Of a DNA stretch of 53,949 bases, positions 31,138-40,507 are shown piece after piece. Both the position numbers and the translations under genes were made by a program. The stretch is taken from positions 1 through 53,949 of the forward strand of contig JAOZHY010000034.1 of the NCBI GenBank assembly GCA_026014595.1. The letters are read 5' to 3'. The DNA comes from Candidatus Bathyarchaeota archaeon. GTDB taxonomy: Archaea; Thermoproteota; Bathyarchaeia; Bathyarchaeales; Bathycorpusculaceae. The notes under the pieces were generated by a model. That model had not been told where the DNA came from, ran no database searches, and saw only the letters and a program-made list of their open reading frames with translations. Position 1 is the stretch's first letter. Every line of letters begins with the position of its first letter.

Positions 31138-32661
31138 ATGCCAGCGAAAACCGCGAAGTACATCCGCATCTTCGACACCACCCTGAGAGATGGCGAGCAG
31201 ACGCCAGGCGTTTCACTAACTTTTGAAGATAAAGTGGAGATTGCGCGTCAACTGAGCTTGCTAGGCGTGGACACGATTGAAGCGGGGTTCCCCGCGTCCT
31301 CCGACGGCGAAAGAAAGGTAATCAAGGAAATTGTCAAGGCAGGGTTGGGTAAGGAAATCTGCGGTTTGGCACGCGCCAACCGAAACGACATCGACGCGGC
31401 AATCGAATGCGACGTTGACGCGGTTCACGTGTTCATTCCAACATCGCCTGTTCAGATGAAGTACGCCGTTAACCTCACGCCCGAGCAGGTGGTTTCTGCC
31501 GCCGTGGAGTCTATCGAGTACGTCAAGCAGCACGGTGTGACATGCGAATTCTCGCCCATGGATGCCACACGTTCCGAACTGCCGTTCCTGAAGCAGGTGT
31601 GTCAAGCAGCAGAGGAGGCAGGGATGGATAGGCTGAACGTTCCTGACACGGTGGGCGTAATGATTCCGCGTACCATGAGCAAACTGATTGAAGACATCAA
31701 AACTGTAGTCACAGTGCCCATCAGCATTCATTGCCACGACGACTTCGGCATGGCAGTCGCAAACTCGCTGGCCGCCGTCGAAGCGGGCGCCGCTCAAGTC
31801 CACTGCACCGTAAACGGCTTAGGCGAACGCGCAGGAAACGCCTCGCTGGAAGAAGTCGTCATGGCTCTGCACATGATTTACAAGCTCAAAACAGGCGTCA
31901 ACACACGTTTGCTCTACAGCACTTCCAGAATGGTCGCTACGTTAACAGGCATCTCGGTGCAGGCGAACAAAGCGATTGTCGGCGAGAACGCGTTCGCTCA
32001 CGAATCAGGCATCCACACGCGCGGAGTCACGGTGAAGCCCCTAACGTTCGAGCCCATAAAACCTGAAGTTGTGGGGCGCACGAGGAAACTGGTGGCTGGA
32101 AAGCTGGCGGGAACACGCGGCATCAAAGCCGAACTGGAAGAGATAGGAATTCATCCGACTGAAGAGCAGCTGAAAGAAATCGTTCAAAGGGTCAAAGACT
32201 TGGGCGACAAGGGCAAGATGGTGACGGACGCTGACCTGCTGGCGTTGACGTCCGCGGTCATGGGGGAAGTGATTGCGGAAGAGAAAATCGTGGACCTGTG
32301 CGACTTGGCTGTGGTGACCGGGATTAAGGTTATTCCAACCGCGTCTGTCAGGCTGGTCTTGGATGGGAAAGAGTACATCGCCGCGGAGACAGGTGTCGGG
32401 CCCGTGGACGCGGTGCTGAAAGCCATACAGAAACTTACGCACAACCTAGCGAAAATCAGGCTGAAGGAGTACCGTCTTGAAGCCATCACAGGCGGCTCAA
32501 ACGCTGTGGCTGAAGTGATAATAAAAGTGGAAGACGAGAAAGGGCATATCATCTCGGCGCGCGCCGCGAGAGAAGACATCGTCATGGCAAGCGTCGAGGC
32601 GATGATAAACGGCATAAACAAGTGCTTGATAAAAAACAGGAAGCTGGGAAACAAAAAGTGA
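31138..32661 (+). CDS. leuA: 2-isopropylmalate synthase (or the related citramalate synthase)
   Basis: Condenses acetyl-CoA with 2-oxoisovalerate. The TIM-barrel start LRDGEQTPGVSLTFEDK, IEAGFPASSDGE, the metal motif HCHDDFGMAVANS and GLGERAGNASLEEVV are present. The C-terminal LeuA dimer domain (from about residue 380, including SVRLVLDGKEYIAAETGVGPVDA) allows leucine feedback. At 507 aa it is full length. The GFPASS loop resembles isopropylmalate synthases more than citramalate synthases, which usually differ at this site. Its stop overlaps the GTG start of pheA. Confidence 0.92.
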   Translation: MPAKTAKYIRIFDTTLRDGEQTPGVSLTFEDKVEIARQLSLLGVDTIEAGFPASSDGERKVIKEIVKAGLGKEICGLARANRNDIDAAIECDVDAVHVFIPTSPVQMKYAVNLTPEQVVSAAVESIEYVKQHGVTCEFSPMDATRSELPFLKQVCQAAEEAGMDRLNVPDTVGVMIPRTMSKLIEDIKTVVTVPISIHCHDDFGMAVANSLAAVEAGAAQVHCTVNGLGERAGNASLEEVVMALHMIYKLKTGVNTRLLYSTSRMVATLTGISVQANKAIVGENAFAHESGIHTRGVTVKPLTFEPIKPEVVGRTRKLVAGKLAGTRGIKAELEEIGIHPTEEQLKEIVQRVKDLGDKGKMVTDADLLALTSAVMGEVIAEEKIVDLCDLAVVTGIKVIPTASVRLVLDGKEYIAAETGVGPVDAVLKAIQKLTHNLAKIRLKEYRLEAITGGSNAVAEVIIKVEDEKGHIISARAAREDIVMASVEAMINGINKCLIKNRKLGNKK

Positions 32662-33479
32662 AGGTAGCTTTTCAAGGAGAAAGGGGCGCTTTCAGCGAGA
32701 GCGCAGTCTATGCCTTCTTTGGTGCAAAGGCGGATGTTAAGCCATGCCGCGACCTAACCGAGGTCTTCGACAGTGTGCAAGAGCAGAAAACGCAATTCGG
32801 GGTGGTGCCCGTGGAAAACAGCTTGGAGGGCAGCGTAAACCAGACCTACGACCTTTTCCTGACGCATGACTTGAAAGTCTGCGGAGAAATCATCCTGAGA
32901 GTTAGCCACTGCCTCATCGCGAACCCAAGTACAAATCTAGATGATGTTAAAGCAGTTTATTCACATCCTCAAGCGTTGGCGCAGTGCCGCCGCTTTCTAG
33001 AACGCTTAGGGCGAGAGCTTATCCCAACTTATGACACGGCGGGTAGCGTCAAAATGCTGAAAGAGAAAGGGCTGAAGGACGCTGCTGCGGTTGCCAGCGA
33101 AAAAGCAGCCGAAATCTACGGCATGAAAATCCTCGCGCGGGAAATAGAGGACAACCCCTCCAATTACACAAGGTTCTTCGTACTATCCAAAAAAGATTCC
33201 CCGAAAACGGGCAAGGACAAGACCTCGATAATCTTCGGTGCCGCTCACACGCCAGGCTCGCTCTACCATGCGCTGGGGGAGTTCGCGAAGCGCAACATAA
33301 ACCTCACGAAAATCGAGTCAAGACCCACGAAGCAAACGCCTTGGGAATACAACTTTTACCTGGATTTTGAAGGACACAGAAGCGAGCCGCGATGCGCCGA
33401 AGCGCTGGAAGCGCTAGCTAAGAGTGGAGCATTCCTGAAAATCTTGGGTTCTTACCCCAAAGCCGAATTGCAAGGTTAG
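32658..33479 (+). CDS. pheA: prephenate dehydratase
   Basis: Converts prephenate to phenylpyruvate for phenylalanine. The catalytic domain has AFQGERGAFSES, FGVVPVENSLEGSV, YSHPQALAQCRRFL and NYTRFFVLS with the catalytic Thr-Arg-Phe. The C-terminal ACT domain contains the Phe-binding motif ESRP. I use the GTG at 32658, whose GTGA overlaps the leuA stop; a GTG at 32622 would add 12 residues lacking conservation. Oddly, this aromatic gene ends the branched-chain block on the plus strand and converges on tyrA with a 4-base overlap. Confidence 0.94.
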   Translation: MKVAFQGERGAFSESAVYAFFGAKADVKPCRDLTEVFDSVQEQKTQFGVVPVENSLEGSVNQTYDLFLTHDLKVCGEIILRVSHCLIANPSTNLDDVKAVYSHPQALAQCRRFLERLGRELIPTYDTAGSVKMLKEKGLKDAAAVASEKAAEIYGMKILAREIEDNPSNYTRFFVLSKKDSPKTGKDKTSIIFGAAHTPGSLYHALGEFAKRNINLTKIESRPTKQTPWEYNFYLDFEGHRSEPRCAEALEALAKSGAFLKILGSYPKAELQG

Positions 33480-34351
33480 TTTTCTGCTGCTTCTAACATC
33501 TTGTACATGATTTCATATGACTTTTCGTAGTCTCGGCTTGTCTGCTTAAGCTTTGATTTTAACTGTTCCATCTTGGCGGCAACAACTTCTGGATTTTTCT
33601 GTTTGATTAGGTTCAGCCACTCACGTGCCTTCTCAATAAACAGGTTCTCTATTTTGTCCATGTCTGGAAGGTTGAATTGGAGGCTGGAGAATAGCTCAGG
33701 GTTCTCCAGTGCCGTGACCTCCGCCAAGGTGAACAGCATCCGATACGTGGTTCCCGCCACCTTCTTCGTTTCAGCATAGTCAGCTTGTTCAACCAAGGTG
33801 TCGCAGGCAGCCAAGCCTAAGAAATGGGGGAAGCCGAGGACGACTGACATCAACTCATCATGCTTCTTAGGTGTCAACACGAAAACGCGGGCTTTTCTCG
33901 TTTCCAGCCACTTCTTGAAGCCCTCAGCAAACTCCGCTTCTCGCTTATTGGTTGGAGTGAGAACGAACGCTTTGTTTTCGACGCCTTTGCTGCCGGGACC
34001 GAAAACGGGGTGTGTCCCCAACACTAAGCCTTGTTTTATGTAGTCATGCATTATTTTGACAGGCTTTTCTTTGATGGAACAGATGTCCATGACGACTTGC
34101 CCATCGCGAATGCTGGAACCGATTGCTTTGACAACGGATTCGAAGGCGCTTATGGAGACGCAGATTAGAACCTTGTCGGCGCCCTGTACAGCTTCAGCGA
34201 AATCGGCGGCGGTTTCAACCCTAAGCTCATTCTTCAGCTTTGCCAGTTTCTCTTTCTTCCTATCAGCCAACACAACCGAGTAGCCTTCTTTAAGAAAGAA
34301 CTTGGCGAACCAGACGCCCATTTTTCCCGCGCCGAGAATCGCAATTCTCAT
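33476..34351 (-). CDS. tyrA: prephenate dehydrogenase
   Basis: NAD(P)-dependent conversion of prephenate to 4-hydroxyphenylpyruvate for tyrosine. The dinucleotide motif ILGAGKMGVWFAKF is at the N-terminus, and catalytic His is in GTHPVFGPGS. A helical C-terminal dimer domain follows. The ATG at 34351 gives 291 aa and its ATGA overlaps the upstream aminotransferase stop; an ATG at 34366 would add five residues. It is the last gene of the eleven-gene aromatic block. Confidence 0.92.
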   Translation of the reverse strand: MRIAILGAGKMGVWFAKFFLKEGYSVVLADRKKEKLAKLKNELRVETAADFAEAVQGADKVLICVSISAFESVVKAIGSSIRDGQVVMDICSIKEKPVKIMHDYIKQGLVLGTHPVFGPGSKGVENKAFVLTPTNKREAEFAEGFKKWLETRKARVFVLTPKKHDELMSVVLGFPHFLGLAACDTLVEQADYAETKKVAGTTYRMLFTLAEVTALENPELFSSLQFNLPDMDKIENLFIEKAREWLNLIKQKNPEVVAAKMEQLKSKLKQTSRDYEKSYEIMYKMLEAAEN

Positions 34352-35430
34352 TCCAAAGCCTCGCAAATCTTGTCCAAGCCCACTTCAATCTCCGCTCGCG
34401 GCGCTGTCAAAGAGATGCGGAAGTGCTCTCGATAATCCCCGAATGAGGTGCCAGGTGCCACCGCCACACCTTTGTCGAGCAGGTCCAAAGTGAACCTCTC
34501 CGAGTCTAAGCCTCGTTTTCTTGGGAAGACGTAGAATGGCGCTTCCGGCTCTGTGAATTCTAGTGCTGTTTTAAGTTTCTCGCTTGCCATTTTTGCTCGT
34601 TCTTGGTATTCTTGCTTAATAGCCGTGGATAGTTGCTCCTGCATTTCTAACGCTTTCAGCGCGGCTTCTTGGATGAACACGGGTACGTTGTTGATGGTTA
34701 TCTGGTTCAGTCTCGTTATCCTGTCGACAAATTCTTTGTTGGCGATGATGTAGCCGATGCGCCAGCCAGTCATCGTGAACGTCTTGGAGAACCCGTTTGA
34801 CAGGATGTGGTTGCTGCCGTACTCGAGGATGCTTTTTGTTTTTACAAAGGCGATGGTGCCGTAGACCTCGTCTGACAGGATGGTGACGCCTTTCCTGTTG
34901 GCTATCTCTACTATGCCGTCGAGAACGTCTGGGTCCATGACTTTGCTGGTGGGGTTGTTCGGGTTGTTCAAGATAATCATCCGTGTTTCCTTGTCTATGA
35001 GGTTTTCCAGCTTGTCCAAGTCGATTCGCCATTTATCGTCAAGCTCTGTCCGCAACAGTTTCGTCTGGGCACCGAGACTTTTAGCCGTCAACTCGTACGC
35101 CGTCCAGTAAGGCGTGGGAATGATGACGTTTCCGCCGTTTCTCAGCATCAGGTACATGGTGGCGAAAATACCCCACTTAGAGCCTGAAGTTATCACAACA
35201 TTGTCGGCTGAGACTCCATGGATTTCCGCGAGCTTTTCCCTGAGGCTTCGCTCGCCGTAGCTGGAAGAGTACTTGGTTTTGCCCTTCTTCATGGCCGCGT
35301 AAGCAGCTTCAACTATCTCGTTAGGCGTCGCCAAGTCTGGGTCGCCTATGTTCAAGCGTATTATCTTCTTTCCTTCACTCTCAAGTTTGAGCGCTTTCTC
35401 GTTTATTTCATACAGCATGTTCGCAGACAC
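34348..35430 (-). CDS. class I PLP aminotransferase (aspartate/aromatic type)
   Basis: Fold type I transaminase of 360 aa. The PLP Lys sits in SNGFSKTFTMTGWRIGY; other conserved sites are IGDPDLATPNEIVEAAY, NNPNNPTSKV and SDEVYGTIAF, and the C-terminal substrate Arg is in FRISLT. The position between chorismate mutase and tyrA suggests it converts phenylpyruvate and 4-hydroxyphenylpyruvate to phenylalanine and tyrosine, but it could also use aspartate. The start is GTG; the frame stays open 13 codons further upstream without a start codon, and those codons read NNKNPP just before it, so the N-terminus is slightly uncertain. Confidence 0.9.
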   Translation of the reverse strand: MSANMLYEINEKALKLESEGKKIIRLNIGDPDLATPNEIVEAAYAAMKKGKTKYSSSYGERSLREKLAEIHGVSADNVVITSGSKWGIFATMYLMLRNGGNVIIPTPYWTAYELTAKSLGAQTKLLRTELDDKWRIDLDKLENLIDKETRMIILNNPNNPTSKVMDPDVLDGIVEIANRKGVTILSDEVYGTIAFVKTKSILEYGSNHILSNGFSKTFTMTGWRIGYIIANKEFVDRITRLNQITINNVPVFIQEAALKALEMQEQLSTAIKQEYQERAKMASEKLKTALEFTEPEAPFYVFPRKRGLDSERFTLDLLDKGVAVAPGTSFGDYREHFRISLTAPRAEIEVGLDKICEALE

Positions 35431-35443
35431 CGGGGGGTTTTTA

Positions 35444-35701
35444 TTATTGTACGGAAATGCACATTTTAACTATTCGATTGTAGATTGCCTCAACTTGTTC
35501 AGGGTCCAATCCAAGAGCCGCGGCTTTTTCCTTAATGCGCATGTAAACGTCGTTTTCCCTTGGGATGTCCTTGACTGGGATTTTGTGTTTTTTCTTCACT
35601 AACCCAATGGACCTGCATATCTCCACTCTCTCGCTTAGAGAGCGCAAGATTTGCTCGTCCACCTCGTCGATTCTCTTTCTTAATCGTGCGATGTCTTCCA
35701 T
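35444..35701 (-). CDS. aroQ: chorismate mutase, AroQ class
   Basis: A free-standing 85-residue all-helical chorismate mutase that makes prephenate. The expected pattern is present: LRKRIDEVDEQILRSLSER (first helix with catalytic Arg), KKKHKIPVKDIPREN and the final helix. It starts directly after the aroC stop, with no bases between them. Its product is used by TyrA in this block and by PheA in the convergent one. Confidence 0.95.
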   Translation of the reverse strand: MEDIARLRKRIDEVDEQILRSLSERVEICRSIGLVKKKHKIPVKDIPRENDVYMRIKEKAAALGLDPEQVEAIYNRIVKMCISVQ

Positions 35702-36814
35702 TCATTTCCGCTCCTTCAGGACCTTCGGTATGAAACCCGCGCGAATCAGGTGGTCCGCAAGAACAATCGCCACCGCAGATTCCACAACAGGCACCGCTTT
35801 AGGAACCACACATGGGTCATGTCTGCCTGTGACCTTTATGGTGGCGTCTTTCATTTCTGCGATGTTAACTGTGCGCTGCTCTTTCGCAATGGACGGCGTG
35901 GGCTTCACAGCCACCCGAACCACAATCGGCATCCCTGAAGATAACCCGCCTAAAATGCCTCCCGCGTTATTCGTAGAAGCCACAACCTTCCTGCCCTGCA
36001 ACCGATAAGCGTCGTTGTTCTCTGAACCTTTCAGCTCGGCAGCCCTAAAACCTGCACCAAACTCGACTCCCTTCACGGCTGGAACCGCCAGCAGCATCTT
36101 CGCGAGGTCAGCATCCAAAGAGTCAAACAACGGCTCGCCGACGCCCGCAGGAACGTTCAAAGCGACACATTCTATCACGCCGCCAAGGCTGTCGCCTTCT
36201 TTTCTAGCGTTCACAATGGCTTCCTCCATCTTTTCCGCGCACGCCAAGTCGGGACAGCGAACGGCGGCTTCATACCTGCCTTTCCGAATTTCCTCGAAAC
36301 TAAGCGACTTATCCATTTTCACTCTGCCGATGGCTCGGGTGTACGCCAAAACGTCAACATCGACTGTGCCGAGCAGCTTCTTGGCTACGGCGCCAGCCAT
36401 AATCAAAGCGATCGTAACCCTTCCCGAAAAACGTCCGCCGCCTCGGTAGTCGTTGAAGCTTCCGTACCTGACGCGTGCCGTGTAATCAGCGTGTCCGGGT
36501 CTGGGTAGGTCTCTGATTGCTTCGTAGTCGCTGGAGTCCGCCTCCTTGTTCTCCACCATCATGCAGATTGGCGCGCCGGTGGTGAAACCGTTGAAAACGC
36601 CTGAGAGTATCTGTACCTTGTCTTTTTCGATTCTTCCCGAAACAATCTCGGGCTTCACTGGGATTCTCCTGTCCAGTTCCGCCTGAACATCCGCCTCTGC
36701 GAGTCTGAGCCCAGCTGGGCAACCATCCACAATGGCGCCTACGACCTTGCCGTGGCTTTCGCCGAAGGAGGTCACCGTGAATTCTTTACCTATCGAATTC
36801 CCCGCCAACAACAT
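35702..36814 (-). CDS. aroC: chorismate synthase
   Basis: The FMN-dependent last step of the shikimate pathway. The N-terminal GNSIGKEFTVTSFGESHG is diagnostic, followed by VDGCPAGL, RPGHADYTARVRYG and GGRFSGRVTI. At 370 aa it has normal length. Its start lies 29 bases inside aroA (36786-36814), so the pair is coupled. The usual signature is intact, so it should be active. Confidence 0.97.
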   Translation of the reverse strand: MLLAGNSIGKEFTVTSFGESHGKVVGAIVDGCPAGLRLAEADVQAELDRRIPVKPEIVSGRIEKDKVQILSGVFNGFTTGAPICMMVENKEADSSDYEAIRDLPRPGHADYTARVRYGSFNDYRGGGRFSGRVTIALIMAGAVAKKLLGTVDVDVLAYTRAIGRVKMDKSLSFEEIRKGRYEAAVRCPDLACAEKMEEAIVNARKEGDSLGGVIECVALNVPAGVGEPLFDSLDADLAKMLLAVPAVKGVEFGAGFRAAELKGSENNDAYRLQGRKVVASTNNAGGILGGLSSGMPIVVRVAVKPTPSIAKEQRTVNIAEMKDATIKVTGRHDPCVVPKAVPVVESAVAIVLADHLIRAGFIPKVLKERK

Positions 36815-38087
36815 CAGCTCCTAACAAGCGTAAATCAGTGAAGAACCGCGGATAAGACTTTCGAACACACTCAGCATCCCTTATCGTGGTTTCGCCTTCT
36901 GCGCCTAAAGCGGCGACAGCGCAAGCCATCGCAATACGGTGGTCGCCATGTGGGTCTATGGTGGCGCCGTGCAGAGCACTGGGACCTTTAACGGTTAAGC
37001 TGCTTTCCGTCATGGCTACGTCGGCGCCCATCTTTTTCAGTTCAAGGTAAAGCGACAAGAGCCTGTCAGACTCCTTAAACCGCAATCTGCCAGCGTCATG
37101 TATTTTAGAAGTGCCCTCCGCATAGCAGGCGAGAGCGGCGCAGACTGGAACAAGGTCAGGAACATTCCTCGCATCCACATCCACAGCCTTGAGCAAGCCG
37201 CTGTCGCCCTTTATCTCAACGCTGCCGGGGCAAACTCTGCCGTTAACGCCCATCTGCTTGAGGATTTCAAGGATGGTCTTGTCTCCCTGCACAGTGGTGT
37301 AATCAAGATTCTTGACGGTAACTTCCGAGTTTGTTATTGCAGCGGCAGCTAAGAGAAACGCGGCTGAAGAAAAATCGCCAGGCACCCTGTGGTCACACGG
37401 CTTGTACGTCTGCTGCGACGGTATGCTGAGGCGGCTGAAATCTTCCGCGATTGACATCTTTATCCCGTGCTCGGCGAGAACCTCCCTAGTCATTTGAACG
37501 TAGCCCTTCGACTCAAGAGGCGTGGTTATGGTTATTTCTGTGTCGTTCCGCGCCATAGGGCATGCAAACATCAACCCCGAAATAAACTGAGAGCTCACGT
37601 CGCCGCGAATTGTGGTTTCTCCGCCTGAAATCCCGCCGCCTTGAACATAAATAGACGGCTTGCCGCCTTGGTTTTGGAAGTGCGCTTCAGCACCTAACTG
37701 CTTGAGACTGTGAAGCAGCGGCTCGATGGGCCTACGCCCCAGAGAGCTTCCGAAAATAAAGACAGAAGGCTCCGGCGCCAAGGCTGCCACCGGAACCATA
37801 AACCTCAATGTAGCCCCGGACTCGCCGCAGTCAATCGGCGATTTTGCACCTTTCGGCGCGGCGCCCTCAACCATCCAGCAGTCCCTTGTGCCTGTCACTT
37901 TTGCACCTAAACCTTTGACCGCCCGCAAAGTCGCGTCAGTGTCATCCGACGCCAAAGGACCAGAAATCCGCGATGTGCCACGCGAAAGTGCCGCAGCTAT
38001 CAGCATCCGCTGCGTGTACGCCTTAGACGGCGGCGCGCAAACCTCGCCCTGTAACTTCGCCGTTTTTCGGATTATAACGTCGGTCAT
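36786..38087 (-). CDS. aroA: 3-phosphoshikimate 1-carboxyvinyltransferase (EPSP synthase)
   Basis: Transfers enolpyruvate from PEP to shikimate-3-phosphate. Sites include SKAYTQRMLIAAALS near the N-terminus, CGESGATLRFMVPVAA (the PEP/glyphosate loop), SSLGRRPIEPL and RFKESDRL with a catalytic Lys/Glu, and DPHGDHRIAMA near the C-terminus. At 433 aa it is the usual length. It follows aroK with a 3-base gap. Confidence 0.96.
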   Translation of the reverse strand: MTDVIIRKTAKLQGEVCAPPSKAYTQRMLIAAALSRGTSRISGPLASDDTDATLRAVKGLGAKVTGTRDCWMVEGAAPKGAKSPIDCGESGATLRFMVPVAALAPEPSVFIFGSSLGRRPIEPLLHSLKQLGAEAHFQNQGGKPSIYVQGGGISGGETTIRGDVSSQFISGLMFACPMARNDTEITITTPLESKGYVQMTREVLAEHGIKMSIAEDFSRLSIPSQQTYKPCDHRVPGDFSSAAFLLAAAAITNSEVTVKNLDYTTVQGDKTILEILKQMGVNGRVCPGSVEIKGDSGLLKAVDVDARNVPDLVPVCAALACYAEGTSKIHDAGRLRFKESDRLLSLYLELKKMGADVAMTESSLTVKGPSALHGATIDPHGDHRIAMACAVAALGAEGETTIRDAECVRKSYPRFFTDLRLLGADVVGGEFDR

Positions 38088-38090
38088 TGG

Positions 38091-38960
38091 TTAGAGCACC
38101 TTTGCTTTTTCATGATTCACTCGCGCCTGCAAGACTTCGCCGGGATGGCGCTGCAGGGCTGCCTTCACCGCGTCGATTTTGTCGGTGGATACCACTGCCG
38201 TCACTGCGGGGCCTTTGCCGCACAGCCCAGCAGCCACCGCTCCAGTCGATAGAGCATCTAGGGAAGGGGAGGGGTCGTAGCCCAGAGCGGACGAGTAGAT
38301 TAAGCCGTTAAGCGTCAGAGCCGCCCAAAAATTTCCTGCCCGCGCTTCTCTGTAAGCGATTTTCACAAGCGGCTTAAAAGTCTGCAGCCTGTTAACGTCG
38401 GAATCAGCCGTGTAGGCTTTGCTATGTGGGACGTGAAACAGAACCGTCAAATCTTCAGGTAAAGTGACGCGTTTAAGCAGTTTCCTTTTCAGGTTATCGG
38501 TCACAACGGCACCTCCGAAGTAGGATGCGCAAGCGTCGTCGAAAGCACCGGTCACTGTGACGCCCGCGTCACAAGCCGCCGCCACACCAAGCTTAACCAC
38601 CTTGAGGTCGTCAAGCGCTTCGCCTAACGCTGCAACTGTGGCTAAGGCGATGGCGTTTGCCGCGGCGCTGCTGCTTTTCAAGCCTCTGGCAACAGGAATG
38701 TTTGACCACGTCTTCACTTTGGCGCCGAAACGGTTTTCCACACCGAAGTGCTGGAGCACCCGCGAAACAGACTTCTCGATTAGAAGCGTGCTTTCCGCGG
38801 GGTCTGACGTGATTTCGCCCGTGATTACCTGAGGCTCGTTCGTCAACCTGACTTCAGCTTTTGTCCACAGGTCAACTCCGAAAGCGGCGCCTTTGCCCAA
38901 AGCAATCGCGTTTATGATAGTTGCTGCGCCATGAGCTATTGCCGAGGCTGTTCCAGTCAC
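38091..38960 (-). CDS. aroK: shikimate kinase, archaeal GHMP type
   Basis: Phosphorylates shikimate. It belongs to the GHMP kinase superfamily and is unrelated to the bacterial P-loop shikimate kinase, a clear archaeal mark. The ATP motif is ARGLKSSSAAANAIALA; the N-terminus SAIAHGAATIINAIALGKGAAFGV and the C-terminal GLCGKGPAVTAVV fit. It has 289 aa. The start is GTG, with a GTGA overlap of the aroE stop. Confidence 0.94.
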   Translation of the reverse strand: MTGTASAIAHGAATIINAIALGKGAAFGVDLWTKAEVRLTNEPQVITGEITSDPAESTLLIEKSVSRVLQHFGVENRFGAKVKTWSNIPVARGLKSSSAAANAIALATVAALGEALDDLKVVKLGVAAACDAGVTVTGAFDDACASYFGGAVVTDNLKRKLLKRVTLPEDLTVLFHVPHSKAYTADSDVNRLQTFKPLVKIAYREARAGNFWAALTLNGLIYSSALGYDPSPSLDALSTGAVAAGLCGKGPAVTAVVSTDKIDAVKAALQRHPGEVLQARVNHEKAKVL

Positions 38961-39823
38961 CTGCTCACGTCCTCCATGAGTTTCCGCATTGCTGCTTTCC
39001 GCATGACTTCAACGGGCGCTGGGTGGCCAGTCCAGATTTCAAACGAGGCGGCACCTTGGTGAATCAGCATTTCGATGCCGCTGATGACCCGAGCGCCTGC
39101 AGCTTTGGCGTCTTTGATGAGTCTCGTCTCCACAGGGTTGTAAACTATATCCATAACTGTCAAGTTAGGCTTCAACCACTCGCGTGCCACTGGACTCTGG
39201 TTGTCGTTGGGGTACATGCCCACGGAAGTCGCGTTGACTAGCAGATCGGAATCGCGCAGGTTTTTCTGTATAGTGTTCGGCGAAAGCTTGGCACCCCTGA
39301 CTTCCTTGCCTAAAGCCTGATTCAATGATTCTGCCAATTCAGTGGCTTTCTCCGGAGTCCTGTTCAGGAGAACAAGCTCTTCAGCTTCTTTGGCAAGCTG
39401 GAACGCTATGGCTTTAGCTGCGCCTGCTGCTCCGAGGAGAAGCACCTTTTTCCCAGAGGGGTCTACGCCGTTTTCTTGTAGAGCTTTCAATGCGCCAACG
39501 CCGTCAGTGTTGAAGCCGCATAACCGTCCGTTATCGTTGAGAACTGTGTTGACTGCGCATAGGAATTTAGCAGTCGGGTCTATTTCGTCCAAAAAGGCGG
39601 TTACGGCTTTTTTATGCGGCATCGTCACGTTTAACCCGTGGATACCTAAACCACGCATGCCACGCATCGCGTCTCCCAACTCGGCAGGTTTGACTCTGAA
39701 AGCCAAAAAAACAAAATCCAGTTTCAAGTGAGCGAACGCAGCGTTCTGTATAGCTGGGCTTAGAGAGTGCTCTATGGGGTCGCCGATAACTCCGCACACT
39801 CGCGTCTTCCCCGAAATCGCCAT
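38957..39823 (-). CDS. aroE: shikimate dehydrogenase
   Basis: Reduces 3-dehydroshikimate to shikimate with NADPH. The substrate part has HSLSPAIQNAAF and NVTMPHK with the catalytic Lys; the nucleotide part has LLLGAAGAAKAIAF and LLNRTPEKA, whose Asn-Arg-Thr loop favours NADP. GIEMLIHQGAASFEIW is near the C-terminus. It has 288 aa. Three bases separate it from aroD. Confidence 0.96.
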   Translation of the reverse strand: MAISGKTRVCGVIGDPIEHSLSPAIQNAAFAHLKLDFVFLAFRVKPAELGDAMRGMRGLGIHGLNVTMPHKKAVTAFLDEIDPTAKFLCAVNTVLNDNGRLCGFNTDGVGALKALQENGVDPSGKKVLLLGAAGAAKAIAFQLAKEAEELVLLNRTPEKATELAESLNQALGKEVRGAKLSPNTIQKNLRDSDLLVNATSVGMYPNDNQSPVAREWLKPNLTVMDIVYNPVETRLIKDAKAAGARVISGIEMLIHQGAASFEIWTGHPAPVEVMRKAAMRKLMEDVSR

Positions 39824-39826
39824 CTT

Positions 39827-40507
39827 TCATTTCAGCCCCAAAACTCTGTAAACCGTCTCCATTTTTTGGATGGTCATTTGTCCCGCAGCGGTTTTGATGC
39901 CGCGTTCAAGCGAGGCGAAGGTGAAGAATCCGCCGAACACTGGTGACAAGAGCCTGGAGATTTTGCCGTGTTCGCCCATTGCAAAGCATACAATTTTCGC
40001 TTTTTTGCTGGCTGCTGACGTGAAATTGAGGAGAGTGAGGTTGTCTTGGACTTGCTGTGCAGTTGTTACGATTTTGCACACTTCTGCACCGCTGCTGATT
40101 TCTCGTTCAAGAATGCCGTTGAGTTCTGGAAGACTCTGGGAACCCTGGAAATCGTGGAAGGAAACTATGGGTTTGGCGCCTGCAGCTTTCACCTCACTGA
40201 CGACTTCTTTGAGGTTTGGAGTGGACAACTCCACGTCTACGTACGCAAAGCCGTTTTTCGCGGCGCTGAGAAGAATGCGCCGGCGTTCTGCCTCTGTTCC
40301 AGAAAATTTTCCTTGGAGGCTGGTGGGCATGATTGTGGCGATTTTCGGCGTTTTCCCATGGCGCGCTAAATCCGTCAGTTGCGGGTTTTTGAGGCAGTCC
40401 AGTCTGACTTCGATGAAATCTGCGCGCTGGGCTTCTGCTTTTTCGATTAAGCGGAGGGCTTCCTGCGTGGTCTTCGGCAGAAGGGAGACGCAGATTCTGG
40501 GGGTCAC
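39827..40507 (-). CDS. aroD: 3-dehydroquinate dehydratase, type I
   Basis: Dehydrates 3-dehydroquinate through a Schiff base. The catalytic His is in VSFHDFQGS and the Schiff-base Lys is in AEVCKIVTTAQ. The N-terminal ADFIEVRLDCLKNP and the final MTIQKMETVYRVLG agree. It has 226 aa, typical of type I. The start is GTG and overlaps the DHQ synthase II gene by 4 bases. Confidence 0.95.
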   Translation of the reverse strand: MTPRICVSLLPKTTQEALRLIEKAEAQRADFIEVRLDCLKNPQLTDLARHGKTPKIATIMPTSLQGKFSGTEAERRRILLSAAKNGFAYVDVELSTPNLKEVVSEVKAAGAKPIVSFHDFQGSQSLPELNGILEREISSGAEVCKIVTTAQQVQDNLTLLNFTSAASKKAKIVCFAMGEHGKISRLLSPVFGGFFTFASLERGIKTAAGQMTIQKMETVYRVLGLK

